From assembly GCA_000500915.1 (NCBI GenBank), contig AYNO01000007.1, forward strand, positions 1-47,419: 47,419 bases of DNA, given 5' to 3'. Positions 8,171-15,718 of this stretch are shown here, one piece after another. Position 1 is the first letter of the stretch, and the number at the start of each line of letters is the position of its first letter. The stretch comes from Rhodobacter sp. CACIA14H1 (GTDB lineage: Bacteria > Pseudomonadota > Alphaproteobacteria > Rhodobacterales > Rhodobacteraceae). The notes beneath the pieces are model-generated. The model was not told the origin of the DNA. It saw only the letters and a list, made by a program, of their open reading frames with translations, and ran no database searches. The translations under genes and the position numbers were made by a program.

Positions 8171-8883
8171 TCGGTATCCTCCTCCACAATCAGGGCGCGG
8201 CACAGGTCAAGGTCGATGCCCTGATCCAGATGGTCCACGATCCGGTCCGCCCCGGTGAAATCCTCGTCGTGGGTATAGGTGGAACGGGTGACGACGCAGC
8301 GCATCCCCGCCCCTTTCGCGGCACGGAGGCCGATATGGCTGTCCTCCACCACCACGCAGGCGGCGGGGGTCAGGCACAGCGTCCTGGCCGCCAGCAGATA
8401 GATCGCGGGATCGGGTTTCTTCTTCGGCACCACATCGCCCGCAAAGACGGTGATGCGCGCCGCGCGGTCCGGTCCCAGTAGCACGCGAACCACGGTTTCC
8501 ACCGCCCGCTCGTTCGACGTGGAACAGACCGCCACCCGCATCCCCGCGCCCAGTGCGGCATCAACCATCCGCGCCACGCCGGGGCGCAGGGGCAGCGCAC
8601 CGCCCTCGATCAGCTCCATGAACAGGTCGGTCTTGCGCCGGTGCAGCCGCGCGATCAGCGCGTCACGGTCCCCGTCCGGCCAGCCCGTTTCGTCGAAATG
8701 CCGCCGCATCCGTTCCTTGCCGCCGCCGGTGGTCAGCAATTCGCCGTAGCGCTCCACCGACCACTCCACCGCCAACCCCTCGGCCGCGAAGGCCGCATTG
8801 AAGGCCACGCGGTGGCCGTCCCTTTCGGTATCGACCAGCACGCCGTCGCAGTCGAAGATCAGCGCTTCCATCTCAGGCCGCAT
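8161..8883 (-). CDS. HAD-superfamily phosphatase (CbbY/beta-phosphoglucomutase-like)
   Basis: 240 residues. HAD motifs are complete: motif I FDCDGVLVDTE, motif II STSN, motif III lysine in VVPKKKPDP, and motif IV VVEDS; a helical cap follows motif I. Such proteins dephosphorylate small sugar phosphates or act as phosphomutases. The ATG at 8883 is chosen because GGAGG lies six bases upstream; a second ATG at 8871 has no site at proper spacing. It overlaps the end of the class II aldolase gene by 11 bp and the start of the ABM gene by 10 bp. Within the operon it may recycle a dead-end sugar phosphate or release a product from phosphorylation by the FGGY kinase. Confidence 0.87.
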   Translation of the reverse strand: MRPEMEALIFDCDGVLVDTERDGHRVAFNAAFAAEGLAVEWSVERYGELLTTGGGKERMRRHFDETGWPDGDRDALIARLHRRKTDLFMELIEGGALPLRPGVARMVDAALGAGMRVAVCSTSNERAVETVVRVLLGPDRAARITVFAGDVVPKKKPDPAIYLLAARTLCLTPAACVVVEDSHIGLRAAKGAGMRCVVTRSTYTHDEDFTGADRIVDHLDQGIDLDLCRALIVEEDTECR

Positions 8884-9751
8884 GGGACGCCTCCGCGGCG
8901 CGACCGGCGGACCCGAAGGTGCGGATGCAGGCCATCACATCGGCCTTCATCGCGTCATGCTGGGCAGCGATGAAGGGCAGCGGCTCCTCCAGCTTGGGTT
9001 TTTCCGCCTTCAGCCCGACGAAACCGTCGATGAACAACCGCTTGTGCATGGTCGAGATGTTGACCTTGCCGCAGCCCAGCGAAATGCAGCGCCGGAACTG
9101 GTCATCCGTCAGCCCCGTTCCGCCATGCAGCGCGATGGGCGTGTCGATGGCCTTTGTGATCCGCTCCAGCAGGTCATAGGCGATCTTCGCCTCGCCGTTG
9201 TAGAACCCGTGCGCCGTGCCGATGGCGGGGGCAAAGACCGCAAGGTTGGGCATGGCCGCGACAAAGCGCAGGCATTCGTCGTAATCGGCAAGACGCGACT
9301 GGTCGTCATTGACGACCTTGTCATCCTCCACCCCGCCGATGGCGCCGATCTCTGCCTCCAGCCCCACACCCGCAGCCTCGGTCAAGGCGTAGACGAGCGA
9401 GGATTTCTCAAGGTTCTCGGCGAAAGGCAGGGCGGACCCGTCGAACATCACGCTGGTCCAGCCCGCATCGATGCAACGCTTGATGACGTCGATATCGGTG
9501 CAATGGTCCAGATGCAGCGCCACGGGAACCGGCGCATCCCCGGCCAGCATACGCACCCATGTCGCCACATGGGCATAGCCCCAGTGCTTCACCGTCTTGA
9601 CCGAGACCTGCACGATCACCGGCGCGGAAAGGTCCGTCGCACCCGCGATGATGGACCTCGCGGAATTGAAGTCGATCATGTTGTAGGCGGCGATGCCATA
9701 ACCATCCGCCCGCGCCCGACGCAACATCGGGCCCATTGACACGAGGGGCAT
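8873..9751 (-). CDS. Class II fructose-bisphosphate aldolase family protein
   Basis: 292 residues with the zinc class II aldolase layout: YGIAAYNMIDFNSA at the N-terminus, LHLDHC with a zinc histidine and the catalytic region, EAEIGAIGG with a zinc-side glutamate, GTAHGFY with a zinc histidine, and LHGGTGL near the C-terminus with the phosphate-binding loop and third zinc histidine. It cleaves or forms a C-C bond of a ketose phosphate, typically releasing dihydroxyacetone phosphate. The catabolic setting, next to an FGGY kinase and a HAD phosphatase, suggests a GatY/KbaY-like role with a non-fructose substrate rather than glycolysis. The substrate cannot be named. Confidence 0.88.
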   Translation of the reverse strand: MPLVSMGPMLRRARADGYGIAAYNMIDFNSARSIIAGATDLSAPVIVQVSVKTVKHWGYAHVATWVRMLAGDAPVPVALHLDHCTDIDVIKRCIDAGWTSVMFDGSALPFAENLEKSSLVYALTEAAGVGLEAEIGAIGGVEDDKVVNDDQSRLADYDECLRFVAAMPNLAVFAPAIGTAHGFYNGEAKIAYDLLERITKAIDTPIALHGGTGLTDDQFRRCISLGCGKVNISTMHKRLFIDGFVGLKAEKPKLEEPLPFIAAQHDAMKADVMACIRTFGSAGRAAEASHAA

Positions 9752-9806
9752 GAATTTTCCTTTCAGGTGGTGTCGGGGGGCGACCCACGCCCCCCGTATC
9801 TGCCGG

Positions 9807-10361
9807 TCAGATCAGCGTTTCTGCCGCACGCGAAGGGTCGAACAGGCGCCGGCGCCCGGCCTTTTTCGCTTCGTTGTCGAAGACCGTTCCGTTGGGCGAC
9901 GAGACGATCTCCAGTTGCAGCCCCCAGGGTGCCATGAAGTAGCACCATGTCAGGCCAAGGTTCGGCCCGTCGGTATAGGAGGTGGGCTCACCCAGCACCT
10001 TCACCCCGTTGTCCTTCAGGAATTTGATCGCCGCATCCATGTCATCGACATAGAAGGCCATGTGATGCCCGCCGATATCGGAATTCTTCAGCGGCCCCTC
10101 GGTCTTCTGGTCCGGCGCGGAATACTGGAAGACCTCAAGATTGGTGCCATTGCCAAGGCGCACATAGCGGAATTCCTTGATCTCGGACCGCGGATGCACG
10201 TTCAGATGTTCCGCCATCCAGTCGCCTTCGCCACGGAAGTCGGTCGCTGCGGTGAACAGCACTTCCGCGCCAAGGATGCGGGTGAAGAAATCGCAGGCTT
10301 CGTTGATGTCGGGCACGGTGATGCCCACATGTTCCATACCGCGGATACCAGGAATCGGCAT
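9807..10361 (-). CDS. VOC family protein (glyoxalase/bleomycin-resistance/dioxygenase fold)
   Basis: 184 residues with two beta-alpha-beta-beta-beta units. Likely metal ligands are visible: His in GMEHVGITV (about residue 11), Glu in LEVFQ, His in GGHHMAFYV and Glu in LQLEIVSS, which is the paired H/E pattern of metal-dependent VOC enzymes. Members isomerise, epimerise, or cleave small ketones and aldehydes. In this operon it may epimerise or rearrange a sugar-derived keto intermediate, but no subfamily can be assigned. It lies between the kinase and class II aldolase genes with 21- and 55-bp gaps. Confidence 0.82.
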   Translation of the reverse strand: MPIPGIRGMEHVGITVPDINEACDFFTRILGAEVLFTAATDFRGEGDWMAEHLNVHPRSEIKEFRYVRLGNGTNLEVFQYSAPDQKTEGPLKNSDIGGHHMAFYVDDMDAAIKFLKDNGVKVLGEPTSYTDGPNLGLTWCYFMAPWGLQLEIVSSPNGTVFDNEAKKAGRRRLFDPSRAAETLI

Positions 10362-10382
10362 TTCAAAGTCTCCCTTCAGTCG

Positions 10383-11945
10383 TCATTGGTATTTTTGCGA
10401 GAAGTCGGAAAGCGCGGCATATTGGCCCGACTTGGCAATAGCCTCGTAGATGCCGCGATAGATGGCGTGCTGTTCGCCATAGAGGTCCGCCAGCTTCGCA
10501 TTCGGCTCGAAGGTGCTTTCCACCTGCACCATCGCACCCACCGCCTCGTCGATCGAGGCAAAGGCGCCCGATCCGAAGGCACCAAGGATCGCCGCGCCAA
10601 GGGCGGTGCATTCGCGCTCCTTCGTGACGGTGGACGGCACGCCGATCACATCGGTCATGATCTGCACGAAGCCGTCGGATTTCGTCCCGCCCCCCGTCAG
10701 ACGGAAATCCGTGATCCCGCCGTCGATGTCGGACTGGAAACTGTCGAAGACCATCTTCATCTCGTGCGAGCAGCCTTCCAGCAGCGCGCGGATCAGGTCA
10801 TGCCGTTCGTGGTAAAGCCCCAGCCCGAGGAAGCCTCCCCGCGCCACCGCGTCGTAATAGGGTGTGACCTGGCTGGCCATGAAGCTGTGGAACATCGCGC
10901 CATTGGCGCCGGGCTTGGAATTCTGCGCCTGTTCGACCATGACGGAATAGACGCTGGTGTTGCGCCGCGCACTTTCGTCCAGCTCGTTGCGGCCCAGTTG
11001 GTCGCGCCACCAGCGCAGGGACGCGCCAAGGCTGAAGGCACCCCCTTCGATATCCCACGCGCCGGGCACGCCATGCCCGCCCCACCACAGCTTGTTGCCC
11101 TTGATGCGCTCCACGCTGTCCAGATGCGCCACCATGACGCCGGATGTGCCGACGGTGAACTCCGCCATACCCTGCCTGATGACACCCGCGCCGATCGCCG
11201 CGCATTGCTGGTCGCCCGCGCCACGGCACAGGATCACGCCTTCGGGCAACCCCGTCTCATGCGCCGCCGCCTTGGACAGACGCCCCACCATCGTCGCCGG
11301 GGTGCCCACGGGGGGCAGACGGTCGCGCCCGATGCCGCAGGCGGAAAGGACGCGGTCCGACCAGTCCAGCTTGGCGATATCCATCATCCCGTTCAGCGTC
11401 AGCGAGGCCGGGTCCGTCGCCCAGTCATCCGCGCCCATCCGCCACAGGAAATACTCCTGCCCGTTCACGAACCAGCGCGTGGCATCGAACAGGTCGGGCC
11501 GGTTCTCGCGCAGCCAGACGATCTTGGCCGCCGACCACAGCGGGCTGATGGTCATGCCGGTATGGGTCTGATGCTCTGCCGCGCCGAATTCGGACGAGAT
11601 CGCCTCGACACTCTTCAACGCGCGGCCGCAGTTCCACACCAGCGAGTTCATCAGCGGGCGGCGGTTCTCGTCCAGCAGCCCGAAGGTGCCGCGCTGGCTG
11701 GACAGACCCACGGAATGATAGGCCTCGGCCGGAAGACCCGCCTTTGCCACCGCCTGTTTCGTGGCCGAACAGATGCCCGCCCAGACCTCGTCCAGCGACT
11801 GTTCGATCCAGCCCGGCTGGGGCGACGAACAGTTGTATTCCTGATAGCCGTGGCCGACCGCGTTGCCCTTCTCGTCGAAGATCATCACGGTGCAGCCCGT
11901 CGTGCCGGCGTCTATGCCGACAAATACCTTCCCTTTACGCGACAA
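10383..11945 (-). CDS. FGGY family carbohydrate kinase, probable TTG start
   Basis: 520 residues from a TTG at 11945; GGGGGAGG lies at about 11951-11958 with a five-base gap, and the gene before it ends at 11975. An in-frame ATG at 12005 would overlap that gene by 31 bp and add 20 residues that align with nothing obvious. The N-terminal phosphate motif is FVGIDAGTTGCTV; GAGDQQCAAIGAG, TVGTSGVM and the adenosine motif LTGGGTKSDGFVQI follow, then CTALGAAILG. FGGY kinases phosphorylate polyols or ketoses such as xylulose, erythritol or AI-2. It is the committed step after import by the ABC transporter and would make the effector for the RpiR regulator. The exact substrate is unknown. Confidence 0.88.
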   Translation of the reverse strand: MSRKGKVFVGIDAGTTGCTVMIFDEKGNAVGHGYQEYNCSSPQPGWIEQSLDEVWAGICSATKQAVAKAGLPAEAYHSVGLSSQRGTFGLLDENRRPLMNSLVWNCGRALKSVEAISSEFGAAEHQTHTGMTISPLWSAAKIVWLRENRPDLFDATRWFVNGQEYFLWRMGADDWATDPASLTLNGMMDIAKLDWSDRVLSACGIGRDRLPPVGTPATMVGRLSKAAAHETGLPEGVILCRGAGDQQCAAIGAGVIRQGMAEFTVGTSGVMVAHLDSVERIKGNKLWWGGHGVPGAWDIEGGAFSLGASLRWWRDQLGRNELDESARRNTSVYSVMVEQAQNSKPGANGAMFHSFMASQVTPYYDAVARGGFLGLGLYHERHDLIRALLEGCSHEMKMVFDSFQSDIDGGITDFRLTGGGTKSDGFVQIMTDVIGVPSTVTKERECTALGAAILGAFGSGAFASIDEAVGAMVQVESTFEPNAKLADLYGEQHAIYRGIYEAIAKSGQYAALSDFSQKYQ

Positions 11946-11974
11946 GATTTCCTCCCCCCCGTCGTCTTTGTCCT

Positions 11975-12595
11975 TCAATCGGCCTGCGGCAGTCCCGCCA
12001 GCCATCCCGACAGAAGGGCAAGGAACCGCAACCGGCGCGCGCTGTCCGCCTCGGACAGTCCCGCCAGCAGCCTTGCCTTCGTGCCAAGCACATCCTCGTC
12101 CTTCGATCGCACGGTCACCTGCGCGATGGCCTGCCCGCTATCACCCGCGCCCTGCCATTCGCGCACGTCAAAGCCCCAGCGGCGCAGGGCCAGGGGCCAA
12201 GTCGCATCCAGCGCCGGCCCACCCTCCAGCCGGACGCGGCAATGGAAATCCACCACCCCGCCCGCGCGGACCATCTCCTGCAACTCCGGCGGCATGGTCG
12301 GATGCAGCGGGATGCCGCTGGCGAAATCGCCCTCGACGATCTCCACCACCGCCGCCTGCCCCATCCGGCGCAACAGATCGCGCAGCACCAGATGCTTGGC
12401 CGTGCAGGCCCCCCGCCCCGTCCGCAACGCCGCAAGCGGCGTCCGGTCCGGGCCAGAGAAATAGGGCATCGCCTGAACCGCGCGATACGCAGCGACGACA
12501 CCCCCTGATGCCACATGCGCCGCAAGGAAGGCGTCCAGCGCCTCCTGATAGGGGTCGCCCCCCTTCCCTGCGACTGTGGCCTCAGAAGTAGGCAT
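11975..12595 (-). CDS. Transglutaminase-like cysteine protein
   Basis: 206 residues from the ATG at 12595 (a GTG at 12604 is possible). Three segments fit the Cys-His-Asp triad of the transglutaminase/arylamine-N-acetyltransferase fold: GRGACTAKHLVLRDLLRRMG, VVDFHCRVRL and PALDATWPLALRRWGF. The spacing and the strand after His agree with the fold. I do not recognise the family more closely. It starts inside the last codons of the ATPase gene (14-bp overlap) and precedes the kinase, so it is co-expressed with a sugar transport and kinase operon. That is an unusual place for such a protein; it could hydrolyse an amide or ester of the imported compound. Confidence 0.65.
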   Translation of the reverse strand: MPTSEATVAGKGGDPYQEALDAFLAAHVASGGVVAAYRAVQAMPYFSGPDRTPLAALRTGRGACTAKHLVLRDLLRRMGQAAVVEIVEGDFASGIPLHPTMPPELQEMVRAGGVVDFHCRVRLEGGPALDATWPLALRRWGFDVREWQGAGDSGQAIAQVTVRSKDEDVLGTKARLLAGLSEADSARRLRFLALLSGWLAGLPQAD

Positions 12596-13676
12596 GTCCG
12601 TCACCCGCGTCGAAGACGTGCCACTTGTCGCGGTTCACGGTCAGATAGCAGGTCTCGCCCGGCTTGCCCGCGAATTCCGGCGTCGTCTTCACGCGGATGC
12701 GGCAGTCGTCAAGCTCCACTTCCACCAGCATGTCGCCGCCCAGCAGCTCGTTCACGAAGATCTCGCCACGGATCGCGGCCTCGGACGGTCTGGTCATGCT
12801 GATCGACATCGCATCGGGGCGCACGCCCATCCGCGCCACGCCGGTCTGCGCCGCGCCGTTCAACTGGCGCACCTGACCGGGCAGCAGCGGGATCTCGAAG
12901 TTCTTGTGCATCAGCGAGACGCCATCCCCCTCGCCCTTGATCCCGCAGGTCAGGAAGTTCATCGCGGGTTCCCCCACGAAGCCAGCAACCCAGGCGTTGA
13001 CGGGGTTGTTGAAGATTTCCGACGGTGTGCCCCACTGCTGCAACTCGCCGTCATGCATGACCGCGATGTAGTCGGCCATCGACAGCGCCTCGAGCTGGTC
13101 ATGCGTCACGTAGATCATCGTCGTGCCCAGCGTGCGCTGGAGGTGCTTGATCTCGCCCCGCATATGCGCGCGCAGCTTCGCGTCGAGGTGGGCGATGGGT
13201 TCGTCGAACAGGAACAGCTTGGGTTCCCGCACGATCGCCCGCCCGATCGCGACCCGCTGCTTCTGCCCGCCCGACAGCTCATGCGGACGGCGGCCCAGAA
13301 GGTGGCTGATCTCCAGAAGCTTCGCGGCCCCTTCCACCCGTTCCTTCACGGTGGACTCGCTGGCCCCGCGCAGACGCAACGGGTTCGCGATGTTTTCATA
13401 GACCGACTTGTGCGGATAAAGCGCGTAGTTCTCGAACACCATCGCCACGTCGCGGTCCTTCGGCGCCAGATCGTTCACGCGCTGCTCGTCGAACAGGATG
13501 TCGCCACTGCTGATATGCTCCAGACCCGCGATCATCCGCATGGTCGAGGATTTGCCGCAGCCCGACGGGCCAAGGATCGAAACGAAGCTGCCGTCAGGGC
13601 AAGTGATGTTCAGATCCTTCACGGCCGGTGTCTCGCCGTAATACTTCCACACGTTCCTGATGGTAACGGTCGCCAT
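12582..13676 (-). CDS. Sugar ABC transporter ATP-binding protein (MalK/UgpC type)
   Basis: 364 residues. Walker A GPSGCGKSS at 36-44, Q-loop ENYALYP, signature LSGGQKQRVAIGRA, Walker B LFLFDEP followed by IAHLDAKLR, H-loop VTHDQLEA, and a C-terminal TOBE/MalK regulatory domain (VRPDAMSI ... YLTVNRDKWHVFDA). It powers import of the substrate bound by the Tat-exported binding protein at 15719-17245 through the two adjacent permeases. The D-loop region IAHLD differs slightly from the usual LSNLD. Its 3' end overlaps the transglutaminase-like gene. Confidence 0.93.
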   Translation of the reverse strand: MATVTIRNVWKYYGETPAVKDLNITCPDGSFVSILGPSGCGKSSTMRMIAGLEHISSGDILFDEQRVNDLAPKDRDVAMVFENYALYPHKSVYENIANPLRLRGASESTVKERVEGAAKLLEISHLLGRRPHELSGGQKQRVAIGRAIVREPKLFLFDEPIAHLDAKLRAHMRGEIKHLQRTLGTTMIYVTHDQLEALSMADYIAVMHDGELQQWGTPSEIFNNPVNAWVAGFVGEPAMNFLTCGIKGEGDGVSLMHKNFEIPLLPGQVRQLNGAAQTGVARMGVRPDAMSISMTRPSEAAIRGEIFVNELLGGDMLVEVELDDCRIRVKTTPEFAGKPGETCYLTVNRDKWHVFDAGDGHAYF

Positions 13677-13711
13677 GGTGTAGTCCTCCCAGTTCGTTGG
13701 TATGGGCGCAC

Positions 13712-13736
13712 GGGCCGCCGGGGGCCCGCGCGGCCC
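13712..13736 (-). repeat. GC hairpin between permease and ATPase genes
   Basis: Arms GGGCCGC (13712-13718) and GCGGCCC (13730-13736) enclose an 11-base loop that can itself pair. It lies in the 63-bp gap between the second permease and the ATPase gene. It has no T run, so it probably acts as an mRNA stability or attenuation element rather than a full terminator. Confidence 0.45.
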
Positions 13737-13739
13737 GCA

Positions 13740-14618
13740 TCATTCCTTCACCGCGCCCATCGTCAGGCCGGCCACGAGGTATTTCCGGATCACAAGGCCC
13801 AGCAGCATCATCGGCGCGGTCGTGACGACACCTGCCGCCATGATCGACCCCCACTGGATGTTCTGCGGCTGCACCAGTTCGCGCGTCGCCACCGGCAGCG
13901 TCTTTGCCCCGCCCGACCCGATGATCGCCGCGAACAGGAAGTCGTTCCAGGCGAACAGCACGCAGAGCACGACGAAGGCACCGATCCCGGGGGCCACCAG
14001 CGGCAGGATGGACCGGAAGGCCTCGAACCGCGTGGCACCGTCCACCATCTGCGCCTCTTCGATCGCATAGGGGACGTTGTCGAAGAACCCCTTCAGCATC
14101 CAGATCGCGAAAGGCAGGTTGAAGGTGGTATAGGCCAGGATCAGCCCGGGCAGGGTCCCGACAAGGTCGAGACTGCGGAAGATCGCGTATAGCGGCACCA
14201 TCACCGCCACCACGGGCGCCATCCGGGTCGAGATGATCCAGAAGAACAGGTCCTGCTTGCCGCGGAAATCCACCCGGCTCAGCGAATAGGCCGCCAGCGA
14301 ACCGAAGATCACCGAGATCACCGCCGACCCGCCGGCTGCGATCAGGCTGTTCATGATGTAGGTGCCGAAGCTGTTTTCGGTAAACAGCGTGGTGTAATGC
14401 TTCAGCGTCGGCGAGAAGTCGAAAAAGACCGTCATCCCCGCCCAGTCACCCACCACCGGCAGCTTGAAGGCTTCCAGCATGTCCTTGAAGGACGACACGA
14501 ACATCACCACGAAGGGCAACAGCGTCCAGACAAGGTAGAAGGCGACAAAGACGGTGCCGAAGATGCTCAGCGCACGCGATAGCGGGGTATCGTAGGATAC
14601 GACGTCACGGGAAGCCAT
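13740..14618 (-). CDS. Sugar ABC transporter permease (MalG/UgpE type)
   Basis: 292 residues with six predicted membrane segments, the first in FGTVFVAFYLVWTLLPFVVMF. The EAA loop that contacts the ATPase reads EEAQMVDGATRFEAFRSILPLVAPG. Partner of the MalF-type permease encoded three bases upstream in the same operon. The substrate is set by the binding protein and is not known; the neighbouring kinase and aldolase genes imply a polyol or ketose. Confidence 0.92.
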   Translation of the reverse strand: MASRDVVSYDTPLSRALSIFGTVFVAFYLVWTLLPFVVMFVSSFKDMLEAFKLPVVGDWAGMTVFFDFSPTLKHYTTLFTENSFGTYIMNSLIAAGGSAVISVIFGSLAAYSLSRVDFRGKQDLFFWIISTRMAPVVAVMVPLYAIFRSLDLVGTLPGLILAYTTFNLPFAIWMLKGFFDNVPYAIEEAQMVDGATRFEAFRSILPLVAPGIGAFVVLCVLFAWNDFLFAAIIGSGGAKTLPVATRELVQPQNIQWGSIMAAGVVTTAPMMLLGLVIRKYLVAGLTMGAVKE

Positions 14619-14621
14619 GGT

Positions 14622-15620
14622 TCAGCCCTTTCCGCCCTGGGGTTTTTCAAAGACGCGGACAAGGAGCTTGCCCAGAAGGATGGTCACGATCAGCAGCGTC
14701 AGCGCGATGGCCGCGCCACGGCCCAGCTTGAAGAACTTGAAGGCGACCTCGAACAGATAGACCGGCAGGATCTTCGTCGCACTTCCCGGCCCGCCGCCCG
14801 TCAGGACAAGGATCGAGTCGATGAAGCGGAAGTTGTCCATGAACCGCAGCAGCACCGCGATCAGCAGGACCGGATAGAGGTTCGGCAGGATGATCGCGAA
14901 GAAGTTCCGCAGCGGCGAGGCACCATCCACCATATTGGCCTCCAGCTGGTCCCGCGGCACCCGCTTCAGACCGGCCAGCGCGATGATGGTGATCAGCGGC
15001 GTCCACTGCCACACATCCACCAGCACGATCGCATACATGGCGGTATCGGCACTGGCGAGGATGGACGCGCTGTCCAGGATTCCCGCGCTCTGCAGCACCC
15101 AGTGGTACCAGCCGAACGTCCCGTTATAGAGGAACAGCCACAGCAGACCCGCCACGGCAGGCGCCATCATCATCGGCATCAGCAGCGCCGTGACGAGGTA
15201 TTTCTCGTATTTCGAGCTGTTGACGACCACCGCCAGCGTCACGCCCAGCCCGACCTGCAGGCCAAGGCACATGACCGAATACTGCGCCAGCAGGATCCAG
15301 CCGTCGATGAAGCGGGCATCGGTGAACAGCTTCGTATAGTTCTTCAGACCGATCCATTCGCCCCCGCCGATATCGACGTCCTGCAGCGACATGATGATCA
15401 GCCAGAAGAACGGATAGAGCGAGATGAAGGCAAGGATCGCGATCGCCGGCGCCATCAGGTAATAGTAGTAATGCTTGGGCATCGGCGGGTTGAACTTGCG
15501 CGGCTTGTGCGTGATTTCGGCACGCGGACGCGCCTCGACCTCGACGGAATGGGCGCGTGCACGGAACAGCTTCGACGCCACTTCGCGCGAGGTTCCGGAA
15601 AGGGATGAGACATCTGTCAT
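14622..15620 (-). CDS. Sugar ABC transporter permease (MalF/UgpA type)
   Basis: 332 residues: a charged cytoplasmic N-terminus of about 50 residues, then six predicted membrane segments starting at YYYLMAPAIAILAFISLYPFF. The EAA loop is LEANMVDGASPLRNFFAIILPNLYPV. It forms the membrane channel with the MalG-type permease. It follows the binding-protein gene after a 98-bp gap that contains a strong hairpin, as in many binding-protein-dependent operons where the binding protein is made in excess. Confidence 0.92.
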   Translation of the reverse strand: MTDVSSLSGTSREVASKLFRARAHSVEVEARPRAEITHKPRKFNPPMPKHYYYYLMAPAIAILAFISLYPFFWLIIMSLQDVDIGGGEWIGLKNYTKLFTDARFIDGWILLAQYSVMCLGLQVGLGVTLAVVVNSSKYEKYLVTALLMPMMMAPAVAGLLWLFLYNGTFGWYHWVLQSAGILDSASILASADTAMYAIVLVDVWQWTPLITIIALAGLKRVPRDQLEANMVDGASPLRNFFAIILPNLYPVLLIAVLLRFMDNFRFIDSILVLTGGGPGSATKILPVYLFEVAFKFFKLGRGAAIALTLLIVTILLGKLLVRVFEKPQGGKG

Positions 15621-15682
15621 GTCGGTCGTCGCTCCTGCCTTGGGCCTTTGGCCGGGGGCGGCAATTCGGGATGGAAGGGGAA

Positions 15683-15707
15683 CCGGCGGCCCGCAGGGGG
15701 CCGCCGG
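15683..15707 (-). repeat. GC hairpin after the sugar binding-protein gene
   Basis: A perfect ten-pair stem, CCGGCGGCCC (15683-15692) with GGGCCGCCGG (15698-15707) and a five-base loop, just after the stop of the binding-protein gene on the minus strand. There is no T run. It probably stabilises the upstream message or partly ends transcription, so that the binding protein outnumbers the permeases. Confidence 0.6.
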
Positions 15708-15718
15708 GCGATGTGCGA

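Noticed and set aside
9750-12464. Open plus-strand frame of 904 codons
   Set aside because: It lies opposite the VOC and FGGY kinase genes, which have clear family motifs. Its translation is low-complexity His/Arg/Gly-rich and matches nothing; a shadow of high-GC codon use.
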